Source: Cysteiniphilum marinum
GTDB taxonomy: Bacteria > Pseudomonadota > Gammaproteobacteria > Francisellales > Francisellaceae
Reading direction: 5' to 3'
Assembly (NCBI RefSeq): GCF_014857925.1
Contig: NZ_JACYVZ010000013.1
Location: 1 to 64,000, forward strand
Length of the DNA: 64,000 nucleotides
The notes under the pieces were generated by a model. That model saw only the letters and a program-made list of their open reading frames with translations. It did not search any database and was not told the origin of the DNA. This document shows positions 8,780 through 18,963 of the stretch, piece after piece (within the stretch, counting starts at the first letter, position 1; every line of letters begins with the position of its first letter). The translations under genes were made by a program, and so were the position numbers.

Positions 8780-9333
8780 GTTTGACGCGTTGCCCTTGGG
8801 CAAACTCAAGCCAAGAGATGCAAAATTATCATGATCACGAATGGGGTGTGCCACTATATGATGAACAAAGGCTATTTGAGTTTTTATGTTTAGAAGGAGC
8901 GCAAGCAGGCTTAAGCTGGCAGACGATATTAAAGCGACGTGATAATTATCGCCAAGCTTTTTATGACTTTCAGATTGATAAAGTTGCAAACATGACAGCG
9001 GATGATGTTGAAGCTTTAATGCAAAACACAGGCATTATTCGCAATCGTCTTAAAATCAAAAGTGTGATTAACAATGCTAAAATTTGGCTTAAGTTATCTA
9101 CAACGCAATCAATGGTTGAGGTACTTTGGCATTTTGCGCCCAAAGAAATAATTATTTATACAGAGCACGAAGCGATTCCGGCATTCACTGAAGCGTCAAA
9201 GCAGATGAGTAAATGGCTTAAGTCACAAGGTTTTAGCTTTGTTGGGCCAACGATATGTTATGCCTTTATGCAAGCAACAGGGATGGTCAATGATCACTTG
9301 AGATCATGTTTTACTCGGAGTAGATCAAAATAA
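8776..9333 (+). CDS. tag: DNA-3-methyladenine glycosylase I
   Basis: The protein (185 residues) removes 3-methyladenine from DNA in base-excision repair. Diagnostic segments are RCPWANSSQEMQNYHDHEWG at the N terminus, then GVPLYDEQRLFEFLCLEGAQAGLSW, NTGIIRNRLKIKSVINNA and FVGPTICYAFMQATGMVNDH, which supply the zinc-binding Cys/His residues and the helix-hairpin-helix. Length is normal. It overlaps the upstream exported 2H-like gene by four bases, an odd pairing of a cytoplasmic repair enzyme with an exported protein. Confidence 0.96.
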   Translation: MSLTRCPWANSSQEMQNYHDHEWGVPLYDEQRLFEFLCLEGAQAGLSWQTILKRRDNYRQAFYDFQIDKVANMTADDVEALMQNTGIIRNRLKIKSVINNAKIWLKLSTTQSMVEVLWHFAPKEIIIYTEHEAIPAFTEASKQMSKWLKSQGFSFVGPTICYAFMQATGMVNDHLRSCFTRSRSK

Positions 9334-9361
9334 TAGATTAAAAATATCTGCTGTAACAATA

Positions 9362-9389
9362 TTGATAATTGTTCTCATAAAAATACAAT
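9362..9389 (+). promoter_or_regulatory. Promoter of fbpABC with a Fur-like box
   Basis: A -35 TTGATA (9362-9367) and a -10 TACAAT (9384-9389) are 16 bases apart. The 19 bases at 9364-9382 (GATAATTGTTCTCATAAAA) match about 12 of 19 positions of the classical Fur box and cover the -35 and spacer, so Fur binding would block polymerase. The match count was made by eye. Confidence 0.5.
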
Positions 9390-9440
9390 GCCACTTAACT
9401 TAATTAAGCAAACCAGTTCAATTCAATCAAAGGGGATATT

Positions 9441-10460
9441 ATGTTGAAGCGCTTTATTAATATAGCAGCTATTAGTGTTAGTTTATTTGCTTTTACTATC
9501 GTTTACGCCAAAGAAGAAGTTAATGTCTATTCATACCGACAGCCTTTTTTAATCAAGCCAATTTTGGATCAGTTTAGTCAAATGCATAATATCAAAGTTA
9601 ATATTATTTTTGCTGATAAAGGTTTAGAGGAACGTATTGCACGTGAGGGTAAATATTCGCCAGCAGATGTGATTTTGGCAGTGGATATCTCACGAGTAAT
9701 GGAGTTTGTTAGTCGTAATTTAGTACAACCGGTAAGCTCGAAACTGTTAACTGAAAATATTCCTGCTAATTTGCAAGATGCAAAGAGTGGGTGGTTTGCA
9801 CTGACAACACGTGCTAGAAGTATCTATGCACAAAAAGGATTGCCAGATATTGATACATTGAATTATGAAGATTTAGCAAATCCTGAGTTTAAAGGAAAAA
9901 TTTGCATGCGAAGTGCTAAGCACCCATACAATATAGCCTTAATTGCATCAATGATCGCCAATAATGGTTATGATCAAACAAAAGAATGGTTGATAAAAGT
10001 CAAGGAGAATCTTGCGCGCAAACCACAAGGCAATGATCGTGCGCAAGTTAAAGCAATTAAAGATAATCTATGCCAATACTCATTAGGCAATAGTTATTAC
10101 TATGGCAAAATGTTGCTAGATGAACAGCAAAAATCATGGGCAGAAGCTGTGACTATTGTTTTTCCAAATCAAAATAATCGTGGTACACATGTCAATGTTT
10201 CAGCAATGATGATGGCAAAGTATGCGCCAAATCGTGACAATGCTTTAAAATTGATGGAATATCTTGCTAGTGAGGAAGCGCAAAGCATGTATGCAACGCT
10301 TAATATGGAGTATCCGGTTAACCCTAGCGTTAATCCCTCTCCATTAGTGGCATCATGGGGTGCATTTAAGACTGATTCAATTGATCTAAATAAAATTGCT
10401 GATAATCGCAAACTTGCGCTTAAACTTGTTGATGAAACAAGATTTGATCTAGCAAGTTAA
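9441..10460 (+). CDS. fbpA: Ferric iron ABC transporter, periplasmic binding protein
   Basis: This 339-residue protein is the FbpA/AfuA-type iron-binding component of a ferric uptake system. It has a signal peptide (to about residue 23, ending VYA), the EVNVYSYRQPFLIKPILDQF start of the mature domain, and the Tyr cluster Y219-Y220-Y221 (NSYYYGKM), which corresponds to the iron-coordinating tyrosines of the family. It captures Fe3+ in the periplasm and passes it to the downstream permease. The ATG follows AAAGGGGATATT. A Fur-like promoter precedes it, and fbpB starts 20 bases after its stop. Confidence 0.92.
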   Translation: MLKRFINIAAISVSLFAFTIVYAKEEVNVYSYRQPFLIKPILDQFSQMHNIKVNIIFADKGLEERIAREGKYSPADVILAVDISRVMEFVSRNLVQPVSSKLLTENIPANLQDAKSGWFALTTRARSIYAQKGLPDIDTLNYEDLANPEFKGKICMRSAKHPYNIALIASMIANNGYDQTKEWLIKVKENLARKPQGNDRAQVKAIKDNLCQYSLGNSYYYGKMLLDEQQKSWAEAVTIVFPNQNNRGTHVNVSAMMMAKYAPNRDNALKLMEYLASEEAQSMYATLNMEYPVNPSVNPSPLVASWGAFKTDSIDLNKIADNRKLALKLVDETRFDLAS

Positions 10461-10480
10461 ATTTTGGTTATTGGCTATAA

Positions 10481-12100
10481 ATGATCAATAAAGTTATTCT
10501 TACTATTGCAAGCTTTATCGCAGCATTAATATTAATGCCAGTTTTTGCATTGCTCGTAGAATCAATCACTCAATCAAATCAAGCGATTTTTGAGCACCTT
10601 TGGCAGACAACACTATTTCATTATATTAAAAATTCACTTTTGCTTGGACTAGGCGTTGTATTATTAAGTTTATTTTTTGCCATTCCAAGCGCTTGGCTTG
10701 TGACGCATTTTGAATTTCCTTTGAGCCGTTATTTTCAATGGTTATTGGTATTGCCATTGGCAATACCATCTTATGTTGTGGCTTATCTTTATACGGATTT
10801 ATTTGATTATTCAGGTGTTGTGCAGTCAACCATTCGTTGGTTATTTGACTTTGATCATGCAAATGATTATTGGTTTTTTAATATACGGAGCTTAGGTGGC
10901 GCCATTTTTATTTTGGCATTGAATCTTTACCCTTACCTTTTTTTATTACTGAAAACAGCATTTTCTCAACAATCAACGCATCTAGATGATGCTGCCTCTT
11001 TATTGGGTGGTAGTTCATATCGACGATTTGTTAAGATTACCTTGCCGCTGGCTATGCCGGTTATCATTGCTGGATGTGCTTTAATTGCGATGGAAAGTCT
11101 ATCTGAATTTGCGACAGTACAGTATTTTGCTATCAATACATTAACTACCGCAATTTATGACACATGGCTTGGGTTAGGGTCGCTAAGTGCAGCGGCTAAA
11201 TTAGCAATGATTCTACTGTTGTTTATCATCATTTTATTGAGTATTACACGCTATTTTCAGAAAAGAGAATTAGCTATTACTCATGCTGAGCCTAGAAGAA
11301 AAATAGCATTGGATCGCAGAGGTAAGTTTTTAGCTTTTTGCTTTTGTTTTAGCATCTTCTTTCTTGGGTTTTTGTTGCCATTTATAGAGCTTATTTATTA
11401 CGCAATAAAATATTTTGCAGAATCCATGACACGTTCATTTATCATAATTATACTGCAAACGATGGGCGTAGCGGTAGGTGTTGCTGTAATTTGTATTATT
11501 ATGGCATTGTTTATCACATTAGCTAAGCGCAATCTTCCCTCTTATACATCACTAAAAATTGTACAAGAAGGGGCAGCCTTGGGATATGCCATTCCTGGAA
11601 CGGTTCTAGCTATCGCTGTACTTGTGGTGTTAACAGCCTTTGATTATATTCTCAATGATATACTAAATTATTTTCAGAGTGAGTCGATCGGGTTGATATT
11701 TAGCGGTAGTGTTTTTGCAATTATTTTTGCTTTTTGCATTCGTTTTTGTAGTATCTCAATCAATACGATTGATGCGCGATTGAAAAATATTTCCAATGAT
11801 TTCGATCAGGCAGCACAATTATTACGTCATAATAAGTTGAGCGTGAATCTGGCAATTCATTTTCCTTTATTAAAGCATGCCATACTTGCTGCGACTTTAT
11901 TAATTTTTATCGAAGTAATTAAAGAACTACCTGCAGCGCTAATTTTAAGACCGTTTAACTTTGAGCTGTTATCAACTTATATATTTCAATATATCTCCGA
12001 TGAAATGATAGAACATGCAGCATTAGGTGCCATGCTTATTACGCTTTTAAGTATGGTTCCTTTGCTGATTATTAATAAATTACTTCATAAAGAGGTGTGA
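10481..12100 (+). CDS. fbpB: Ferric iron ABC transporter, permease
   Basis: The 539-residue inner-membrane protein has two homologous halves, each a six-helix binding-protein-dependent permease. The ATPase-contact loops are visible as DDAASLLGGSSYRRFVKITLPLAMPVI in the first half and DQAAQLLRHNKLSVNLAIHFPLLKHAI in the second (E-A-A-x3-G-type loops, the second degenerate). This fused two-permease layout is typical of FbpB/AfuB. It is followed by the ATPase gene with a one-base gap, so coupling is likely. Confidence 0.93.
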   Translation: MINKVILTIASFIAALILMPVFALLVESITQSNQAIFEHLWQTTLFHYIKNSLLLGLGVVLLSLFFAIPSAWLVTHFEFPLSRYFQWLLVLPLAIPSYVVAYLYTDLFDYSGVVQSTIRWLFDFDHANDYWFFNIRSLGGAIFILALNLYPYLFLLLKTAFSQQSTHLDDAASLLGGSSYRRFVKITLPLAMPVIIAGCALIAMESLSEFATVQYFAINTLTTAIYDTWLGLGSLSAAAKLAMILLLFIIILLSITRYFQKRELAITHAEPRRKIALDRRGKFLAFCFCFSIFFLGFLLPFIELIYYAIKYFAESMTRSFIIIILQTMGVAVGVAVICIIMALFITLAKRNLPSYTSLKIVQEGAALGYAIPGTVLAIAVLVVLTAFDYILNDILNYFQSESIGLIFSGSVFAIIFAFCIRFCSISINTIDARLKNISNDFDQAAQLLRHNKLSVNLAIHFPLLKHAILAATLLIFIEVIKELPAALILRPFNFELLSTYIFQYISDEMIEHAALGAMLITLLSMVPLLIINKLLHKEV

Positions 12101-12101
12101 G

Positions 12102-13172
12102 ATGTTGCACGTTAAAGAATTAAACTATCAAGTCAAAGAATCTACCATTTTCAGTCAATTAAACTTTGAGCTTAGCCAAGGAGAATCATTAGCCTTACTT
12201 GGCAAGAGTGGCTGTGGTAAAACTACTATCTTAAAGTGTATTGCTGGCGTATTAACCGCAAAATCGGGGCAAATTACCCTTAAGAATCAGTTGCTTTCAG
12301 ATCAAGGACACACTTTGATACCAGCACACAAACGCAATATCGGTATGATTTTTCAAGACTATGCATTATTTCCACATATGAGTGTATTTGATAACATTGC
12401 TTTTGGCATGTCTAAACAAGTCACTAACAATAAAAGCCGGAAAGAAAAGAAAGAGGAGAAAAAAGCTGAAATTAGTTCACTAATAAGACTTGTTCACTTG
12501 CCGGAGAGTCTATTATCTCGATATCCGCATGAGCTCTCAGGTGGTCAAAAACAGCGTGTTGCTATTGCTAGAACACTTGCTATTGCGCCACAGCTTGTAT
12601 TGTTAGATGAGCCATTTTCTAATATTGATAGCGAAGTTAGGTTGTCATTGCTAAGTGATATAAAGACTTTATTTAAAAAGCGGAATATTAGCAGTATTTT
12701 AGTGACTCATTCAACGAGTGAGGCATTCAACTTTGCTGATAGAGTTGCAATAATGGAGAACGGTCGCATTGCGCAATTAGATAAACCTTTTGATCTATAT
12801 CATGCGCCAGCAACAGCGAGCATTGCCCGATTGATATCTGATGGTGTATTGATTAAAGCTAAAGTTAATCAACGGGGAAGACTTCAGTCTGCCATCGGCG
12901 AAATTAATGCAAATCAACCATTTGATTCTTGTTACTATCAAATGTTTGTTCGTCCAGATGCTATAGAAATCTTGTATTCAGAGGAGTGTACTGAAAATAT
13001 ATTCACGGCTAAAGTTATAGATTGTCAATTTAACAATGGTCGATTTTATCTGATACTTATATGCCATCAAACACAATTAGTGGCACATCATCATTTGCCG
13101 ATGACGCTAGGCATGGAGTGTCTTTTTAAGCTTCATGCAAATAAATTGGTTTTAATTCCAGATTGGGCTTAA
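12102..13172 (+). CDS. fbpC: Ferric iron ABC transporter, ATP-binding protein
   Basis: The 356-residue ATPase energises FbpB. Walker A is GKSGCGKTT, the signature is LSGGQKQR, Walker B is LVLLDEPFSNID, and the switch His is in ILVTHSTSEA. A C-terminal extension of about 120 residues after the nucleotide-binding domain corresponds to the TOBE-like regulatory domain of this subfamily. The insertion with NNKSRKEKKEEKKAE (about residues 108-122) is an unusually lysine/glutamate-rich loop. It ends the fbpABC operon and meets the hut operon tail to tail. Confidence 0.94.
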   Translation: MLHVKELNYQVKESTIFSQLNFELSQGESLALLGKSGCGKTTILKCIAGVLTAKSGQITLKNQLLSDQGHTLIPAHKRNIGMIFQDYALFPHMSVFDNIAFGMSKQVTNNKSRKEKKEEKKAEISSLIRLVHLPESLLSRYPHELSGGQKQRVAIARTLAIAPQLVLLDEPFSNIDSEVRLSLLSDIKTLFKKRNISSILVTHSTSEAFNFADRVAIMENGRIAQLDKPFDLYHAPATASIARLISDGVLIKAKVNQRGRLQSAIGEINANQPFDSCYYQMFVRPDAIEILYSEECTENIFTAKVIDCQFNNGRFYLILICHQTQLVAHHHLPMTLGMECLFKLHANKLVLIPDWA

Positions 13173-13175
13173 GCT

Positions 13176-13403
13176 TTAGTTTTGTATTTTATCTTTGATG
13201 CCAAATAGAATAACAGTAGCAATAATTGCCATGCCATTGGCAAACAGGCCTACAGCAATAAACGCTTCACCAATACCAAATACAATGGCGTAGTGGATTT
13301 CACTTGGACCAAAATATTGTTGAAATAAAAAAGCACTTATTGATAAATAGGCGATGATAGCACCCATAATGGTACAATACAGCCTAAACGAGCAACTCAC
13401 CAT
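13176..13403 (-). CDS. Small membrane protein at the end of the hut operon
   Basis: The frame encodes 75 residues (or 63 from an inner ATG at 13367) with hydrophobic segments that fit two or three membrane helices: IMGAIIAYLSISAFLF, HYAIVFGIGEAFIAVGLF and MAIIATVILFGI. Its first codons overlap the end of hutI, suggesting translational coupling to the hut operon. I do not recognise a family. A role linked to histidine uptake or metabolism is inferred only from position. Confidence 0.5.
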   Translation of the reverse strand: MVSCSFRLYCTIMGAIIAYLSISAFLFQQYFGPSEIHYAIVFGIGEAFIAVGLFANGMAIIATVILFGIKDKIQN

Positions 13404-14580
13404 CCTTAATGGTTGTTTTACGGTAATTTAATGTCGCATCATAGATAATTTGATTGTAATGAGTGCAATCCCACAAAATTAAATCAGCACATTTACCGAT
13501 GTCAATACTCCCTTTTTGATCTTGAATGCCAAGTGCATAAGCCGCATTAATCGTTGTTGCTTGAAAGGCTTGATAAGGCGTCATGCGAAATAAAGTGCAT
13601 GCCATATTCATCATCAATGGTAATGACAAAAAGGGTGATGAGCCTGGGTTTGCATCAGTAGCAATAGCAATTTTGACATGATTCTTTAGAAGCTCAGCAA
13701 TCGGTGGCAGCTTGGTTTCACGTAAGAAATAATAAGCCCCAGGCAATAAAACAGCAACTGTGTTTGCCGCGCGCAGTTTGGCAATATCTTCGATTGCAAG
13801 ATATTCTAAATGATCAGCTGATAGGGCGTTAAATTCAGCGGCAAGCGCCGCACCTTTTTGATCAGATAACTGCTCGGCATGTAGCTTTAACTGAAACCCA
13901 AGTGCTTTGGCGTGAGTAAACAGGCGTTTTATTTGTGTGTGTGAAAAGCCAATATTCTCACAAAATCCATCAACAACGTGTGTTAGATTTTCTTTTTTAA
14001 GCACTGGCAGCATGTCAGTAATAATAAAATCAATATATTGATCCTTATCATCAAACTCAGGTGGCAAAGCATGGGCACCTAAAAAGGTAGGTATTATATC
14101 GACACCTTTTGATGTGTTAAGTTTTTGCGCAACTTTAAGCATCTTTATTTCAGTATCGATATCTAAGCCGTAACCTGACTTAATTTCACAAGTGGTTGTG
14201 CCATACTGCATCATTTGCTTAAGGCGTCTGTGAGCACTATGATATAATGCATCTAAAGAAGCGTTACGTGTTGCTGTAACGGTTGAACGAATGCCGCCGC
14301 CTTTGTTGGCAATTTCCTCATACGAGGCACCATTTAAACGCATTTCAAACTCATCCGCGCGATTGCCACCATAGACAAGATGTGTGTGGCAATCAATGAG
14401 TCCTGGTGTCACTAGCTGACCATTATGATTAATGGTTTCACGTGCCTTAGGTAGTGCTGAACCTTTGGCTAAGATATCAATGATCTTACCTTCATTGATG
14501 ACTAAGGAGGAGTTATCCAAAATACGCTCGTCTTGATCGAAGGTTACAAGGCGCGCATTTTGGATGATCAGATCATACAT
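13384..14580 (-). CDS. hutI: Imidazolonepropionase
   Basis: HutI hydrolyses imidazolone-5-propionate to N-formimino-glutamate, the third step of histidine breakdown. The 398-residue product carries the amidohydrolase metal site LIDCHTHLVYGGNRADEFEMR, followed by KSGYGLD, LHAEQLSD, ADHLEY and IATDANPGSSP, all typical of HutI. The length is normal. It lies 14 bases behind hutH in the operon, with a purine-rich AAGAAAGG before the ATG. Confidence 0.97.
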   Translation of the reverse strand: MYDLIIQNARLVTFDQDERILDNSSLVINEGKIIDILAKGSALPKARETINHNGQLVTPGLIDCHTHLVYGGNRADEFEMRLNGASYEEIANKGGGIRSTVTATRNASLDALYHSAHRRLKQMMQYGTTTCEIKSGYGLDIDTEIKMLKVAQKLNTSKGVDIIPTFLGAHALPPEFDDKDQYIDFIITDMLPVLKKENLTHVVDGFCENIGFSHTQIKRLFTHAKALGFQLKLHAEQLSDQKGAALAAEFNALSADHLEYLAIEDIAKLRAANTVAVLLPGAYYFLRETKLPPIAELLKNHVKIAIATDANPGSSPFLSLPLMMNMACTLFRMTPYQAFQATTINAAYALGIQDQKGSIDIGKCADLILWDCTHYNQIIYDATLNYRKTTIKDGELLV

Positions 14581-14594
14581 GTTATTAACCTTTC

Positions 14595-16172
14595 TTATGC
14601 TTGAAAAAGTTGCGTGTGAACATCACTATAGAAAGCATGTTGCTTGATGACATCTGTGGCATTTTCGATATCGCGTGCAAAGTAGCGATCCTCATCGTAA
14701 TAAGGGATTTTAGCGCGAATCTGGCGATATTTGTTATCTAATAGATTGGATGTTTTAAGCGGCGCTCTTAGTGACACCCCTTGACAAGCAGCAAGAACCT
14801 CAATACTTAAGATAGATAATACATTTTGAGCAATCGTGTTTAATTTGCGTGCGGCAAAAGTTGCCATACTGACATGATCTTCTTGATTAGCAGAAGTTGG
14901 CAGACTGTCAACAGATGCCGGATGCGCCAGTGTTTTATTCTCACTGGCTAATGATGATGCAGTCACATGTGCCAACATAAAGCCTGAATTAAGTCCGGCA
15001 TTTTCAATTAAAAAGGCAGGTAAGCCGCTTAAATGCTTATCGATCAAAAGGGCAATGCGACGCTCAGAAATCGCACCGATCTCAGCACAAGCAATACTTA
15101 GCATATCGGCACTCATAGCGACCATTTCAGCATGGAAGTTGCCACCTGAGATAATCTCTTTGGTTTCGGGCAAGATTAACGGATTATCAGATACGCCATT
15201 GGCTTCATTTAATAAATTACGTTTAGCATCATTGATCACTTGCCATGCTGCCCCCATTACTTGTGGTTGACAGCGTAAGGAATAAGGGTCTTGCACTTTG
15301 TCACAGTGATCATGCGAATGCATAATTTCGCTGTTTTCCAGCAAATTGCGCATTACTTGTGAGAAAATGATTTGCCCCTCAACGCGTTTGATCTGGGAGA
15401 TAACAGGATCAAAGGGTTTCATACTGCCAAAGGTTGCTTCAATACTTAAAGCGCCAGCGATAGTGGCAATACTGAAATTACGCTCAACTTTAATCAGGCC
15501 CATTAAAGCAATCGCTGTTGATGCTTGTGTGCCGTTAAGTAAGGCCAAGCCTTCTTTTTCCTGAAGCTTAATAGCACTTAAACCTGCTTGTTTTAAAGCG
15601 TCTTGTGCACTGATGCGTTGGCCTTGATAACTAACATCCCCTTCACCAATAAGCGGCATACTCATATGTGCCAAAGGTGCTAAATCACCTGATGCTCCAA
15701 CTGAGCCTTGCTCTGGGATCACCGGATAAATACCATGATTATAAAAGGCGATTAACGCATCTAAGGTCTGCTGTGTGACACCTGAATAGCCCTGCGCAAG
15801 ACTGTTGATTTTAAGGAGCATGATGAGCTTAACCGTGTCATTATCTAATGGCTTACCAACGCCGGTAGCGTGAGAGAGAACAATACGGCGTTGTAGCTCT
15901 TTAAGATCAGCTGTTGGAATTTTCTTATTGGCCAATAAACCAAAACCAGTATTGATGCCATAAACTGTTTTGCCAGCACTTAGTACTTCTTCAACAATGC
16001 TGCGAGAAGTTGCTACTTTAGCATAAGCACGATCATCCAAATGAATAGGGCAGGCGCTAGTAATCAGTAATTCAATATCCTGAAGGCTAAGCTCACCAGG
16101 GATTAAGCAAAAGCTTTGTGGGTTTAACTCCTTGTTGTTATTTGTATTGGCGTGGTTCATCACTTCACTCAT
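14595..16172 (-). CDS. hutH: Histidine ammonia-lyase
   Basis: HutH deaminates histidine to urocanate. The MIO-forming Ala-Ser-Gly is present in [19 protein letters not shown], and the product also shows [13 protein letters not shown] and [14 protein letters not shown], which are family hallmarks. I chose the ATG at 16172 because it overlaps the hutU stop (ATGA) and has AAAGAGG upstream; an earlier TTG would add ten residues. The N terminus carries a short Asn-rich lead ([12 protein letters not shown]) not needed for the fold. Confidence 0.97.
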   Translation of the reverse strand: MSEVMNHANTNNNKELNPQSFCLIPGELSLQDIELLITSACPIHLDDRAYAKVATSRSIVEEVLSAGKTVYGINTGFGLLANKKIPTADLKELQRRIVLSHATGVGKPLDNDTVKLIMLLKINSLAQGYSGVTQQTLDALIAFYNHGIYPVIPEQGSVGASGDLAPLAHMSMPLIGEGDVSYQGQRISAQDALKQAGLSAIKLQEKEGLALLNGTQASTAIALMGLIKVERNFSIATIAGALSIEATFGSMKPFDPVISQIKRVEGQIIFSQVMRNLLENSEIMHSHDHCDKVQDPYSLRCQPQVMGAAWQVINDAKRNLLNEANGVSDNPLILPETKEIISGGNFHAEMVAMSADMLSIACAEIGAISERRIALLIDKHLSGLPAFLIENAGLNSGFMLAHVTASSLASENKTLAHPASVDSLPTSANQEDHVSMATFAARKLNTIAQNVLSILSIEVLAACQGVSLRAPLKTSNLLDNKYRQIRAKIPYYDEDRYFARDIENATDVIKQHAFYSDVHTQLFQA

Positions 16173-17869
16173 ATGAATGCCTCTTTCTTGGTTAAGGTGC
16201 AATGATCATCTTTTGAGTTGGCGTTAACCATGGGTAAGTTTAGCCCTTTCTCTTTGGCGCAATTAATGGCGATATCGTAACCGGCATCGGCATGACGCAT
16301 GACACCCGTGCCTGGATCATTGGTTAATACGCGCTGTAAGCGTTTCGCTGCAGCTTCAGTGCCATCGGCAACAATAACAACACCGGCATGTTGTGAAAAG
16401 CCCATGCCGACACCTCCACCATGATGTAGACTCACCCAAGTAGCTCCTCCTGCGGTATTAAGCAGGGCATTTAATAACGGCCAATCAGATACCGCATCAG
16501 AGCCGTCTTTCATGCTTTCTGTTTCGCGATTAGGGCTTGCGACAGAGCCTGAATCTAAGTGATCACGACCAATGACGATAGGACCTTTAAGCTCGCCATT
16601 TTTGACCATTTCATTAAATGCTAAACCAAGGCGAGCACGATCGCCTAGACCAACCCAGCAAATACGTGCCGGAAGACCCTGAAAAGCAATGCGTTCTTTT
16701 GCCATATCAAGCCAATTATGTAGATGCTTATCATGCGGCATAAGCTCTTTAACTTTTTGATCAGTTTTATAAATATCTTCAGGATCACCCGATAAAGCAA
16801 CCCATCTAAACGGTCCAATGCCTTGGCAAAAGAGTGGGCGGATAAATGCCGGCACAAAACCTGGGAAATCAAACGCATTTTGCAAGCCTTCATCAAAGGC
16901 GACTTGACGAATGTTATTACCATAATCAAAAGTTGGAATGCCTTGCTTGGCAAATTCAAGCATGGCTGCTACATGCGCTTTCATTGACTTTTTAGCTTCA
17001 GCAACGACAAGATCAGGATTGCTTTGACGCTCTTTTTTAGCCTTTTCTAAGCTCCAACCAATTGGTAAATAGCCATTTAATGGATCATGCGCGCTCGTTT
17101 GATCGGTGACTGCATTAGGTTTAATACCGCGTTTGACCATTTCAGGTAAAATCTCAGCAGCATTTCCTAAAAGACCAACAGAGATCGCACGCTTTTCAGC
17201 GCAGGCTTTATTGATAATAGCCATTGCCTCATCAAGAGTCTTGGCTTTGTAGTCGACGTATTTGGTACGCAGTCTAAAATCAATACGACTTTCATCACAC
17301 TCAATGGCTAACACACAAGCGCCAGCTAAAACACCTGCAAGTGTTTGTGCACCCCCCATGCCACCAAGACCCGCTGTGAGAATCCATTTGCCGGATAAGT
17401 CGCCGTTATAATACTGGCGTCCCATTTCAACGAAAGTTTCATAGGTGCCTTGGACAATGCCTTGTGAACCGATATAAATCCAAGAGCCAGCGGTCATTTG
17501 CCCGTACATCATTAAGCCTTTTTTATCAAGCTCATTGAAGTGCTGCCAATCTGCCCAGTGTGGTACAAGGTTTGAATTGGCAATCAGCACACGTGGTGCA
17601 TCGGCATGCGTTTTGAAAACACCGACAGGCTTTCCTGATTGAACAAGTAGTGTTTCATCATCTTCAAGCTTCTCAAGACATTCAACGATTTTATCAAAAC
17701 ATTCCCAATTGCGTGCCGCTTTACCGATACCGCCATAAACAACAAGGTCTTGTGGGTGCTCGGCAATATCAGGGTCCAAGTTGTTCATCAACATGCGAAG
17801 AGGCGCTTCAGTGAGCCATGATTTAGCGCTAAGTTTGGTGCCTGTTGCGGCTTTGATTGTGCGTGACAT
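16169..17869 (-). CDS. hutU: Urocanate hydratase
   Basis: HutU converts urocanate to imidazolonepropionate using tightly bound NAD. The 566-residue product has the family segments [73 protein letters not shown] and [16 protein letters not shown]. Length is normal. The ATG has a strong AGGAGGA site. It is coupled to hutH by a four-base overlap. Confidence 0.98.
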   Translation of the reverse strand: MSRTIKAATGTKLSAKSWLTEAPLRMLMNNLDPDIAEHPQDLVVYGGIGKAARNWECFDKIVECLEKLEDDETLLVQSGKPVGVFKTHADAPRVLIANSNLVPHWADWQHFNELDKKGLMMYGQMTAGSWIYIGSQGIVQGTYETFVEMGRQYYNGDLSGKWILTAGLGGMGGAQTLAGVLAGACVLAIECDESRIDFRLRTKYVDYKAKTLDEAMAIINKACAEKRAISVGLLGNAAEILPEMVKRGIKPNAVTDQTSAHDPLNGYLPIGWSLEKAKKERQSNPDLVVAEAKKSMKAHVAAMLEFAKQGIPTFDYGNNIRQVAFDEGLQNAFDFPGFVPAFIRPLFCQGIGPFRWVALSGDPEDIYKTDQKVKELMPHDKHLHNWLDMAKERIAFQGLPARICWVGLGDRARLGLAFNEMVKNGELKGPIVIGRDHLDSGSVASPNRETESMKDGSDAVSDWPLLNALLNTAGGATWVSLHHGGGVGMGFSQHAGVVIVADGTEAAAKRLQRVLTNDPGTGVMRHADAGYDIAINCAKEKGLNLPMVNANSKDDHCTLTKKEAFI

Positions 17870-17899
17870 AGTATAAATTCCTCCTATTAAGGTTTAAGT

Positions 17900-18853
17900 T
17901 TAAGCTTGTAGAAAATTCGCAAGAAGTGCTGCTGCAAGCTTAGCGGTTCTGTTGTCGATATCTTTTTTTGGATTAAGCTCAACGATATCTAAAGCAATAA
18001 CTTGTTTAGATTGCTTGAGCTTACGCAAAGCATTTATAACAAAAGGGCTATCAATACCTAATGCTTGTGGTGCGCTAACCCCTGGGGCAAGTGCTGCTTG
18101 AAAAACATCAAGACATAGCGTGATATAGATTTGCTTATTTTGTGCTGTGATTTTGTCAATAAATGACAAATCTTGTGAGTTGTTGTTGATGTTCTCAGCA
18201 AGCAAATATTGTGTATTGGTCGCATGTGCGTAATCAAATAAACGGTTGGTATTAGCAAATGGCTGTACACCCAAGCAATAATAATTAAAGTCTAGTTGCT
18301 GATCTTGCAAATAACGTGATGCTTGATAGAAAGGGGTACCTGAGCTGCCAAGATTACCTGTTAAAGTTTCTCGCAAATCAAAGTGTGCGTCAAAATTAAC
18401 AATTGCAGGATTAAGCTTCTTTTTATAAAGACCTTGTAAATGCCCCCAAGCCGTTTCATGCCCACCGCCGATGACAATCGGTGTGGCGTTGAGTTGTATG
18501 ACTTTAGCGACATATTCTGCTAATAACTGCTGTGCTGACTCAAGATCTTCACTATCGCAATAAACATTACCCGCATCATAAAGCCTGGTGTTACTCGCGA
18601 GATGTGCTGCTAAATTAAAAAACGCACGTCTAAAGTATTCAGGACCTTCTTTGGCTCCTATAACCCCTTGATTGCGCTTCACACCTTCATCACAGCAAAA
18701 GCCAATTAAGATAAAATGTTGTTTATCAGGCTCTAATGTGCCGATGGTTTGATTAAGATCAATGCTTTTAATCAGTTGATGGAAATACTCATTGTTAACA
18801 TCAGTTACTCGAGAAGCATAGGTTGATGTGTTATTAGCAGGCAAGTATTTCAT
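17900..18853 (-). CDS. hutG: Formimidoylglutamase (arginase family)
   Basis: This ureohydrolase-fold enzyme would hydrolyse N-formimino-glutamate to glutamate and formamide, completing the hut pathway. Metal-binding segments are visible: IGGGHETAWGH, IVNFDAHFDLR and TLCLDVFQAALAPGVSAPQ. The upstream TTG start would add 26 non-conserved residues; the ATG at 18853 (MKYLPANNTST) gives 317 residues, normal for HutG, although its ribosome binding site is weak. It heads the catabolic operon and is preceded by two palindromes. Confidence 0.9.
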   Translation of the reverse strand: MKYLPANNTSTYASRVTDVNNEYFHQLIKSIDLNQTIGTLEPDKQHFILIGFCCDEGVKRNQGVIGAKEGPEYFRRAFFNLAAHLASNTRLYDAGNVYCDSEDLESAQQLLAEYVAKVIQLNATPIVIGGGHETAWGHLQGLYKKKLNPAIVNFDAHFDLRETLTGNLGSSGTPFYQASRYLQDQQLDFNYYCLGVQPFANTNRLFDYAHATNTQYLLAENINNNSQDLSFIDKITAQNKQIYITLCLDVFQAALAPGVSAPQALGIDSPFVINALRKLKQSKQVIALDIVELNPKKDIDNRTAKLAAALLANFLQA

Positions 18854-18872
18854 AAGATTAAAATTATACTTA

Positions 18873-18889
18873 ATTACAAAATTTGTAAT
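18873..18889. promoter_or_regulatory. 17-bp perfect palindrome upstream of hutG, candidate operator
   Basis: ATTACAAAATTTGTAAT is a perfect inverted repeat (8 bases each side of a central A) located about 20 bases before the chosen hutG start. Its size and position suit a dimeric repressor or activator of the hut operon. It does not resemble the lipoprotein-associated element at 19900. Confidence 0.45.
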
Positions 18890-18947
18890 ATCTTTACCAA
18901 TAAAGCGCTTGACTGCAACCCCGATTTGCAAAATTCTTTAAAATACT

Positions 18948-18961
18948 ATGCATATATGCAT
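18948..18961. promoter_or_regulatory. 14-bp palindrome between the regulator gene and hutG
   Basis: ATGCATATATGCAT is a perfect palindrome just past the stop of the LuxR-type gene. It could be an operator for the hut genes, but an alternating purine/pyrimidine palindrome of this length can also arise by chance in AT-rich DNA. Confidence 0.25.
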
Positions 18962-18963
18962 TT

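Noticed and set aside
16645-16959. 104-residue minus-strand frame inside hutU
   Set aside because: It is an out-of-frame shadow of a well-conserved enzyme gene.
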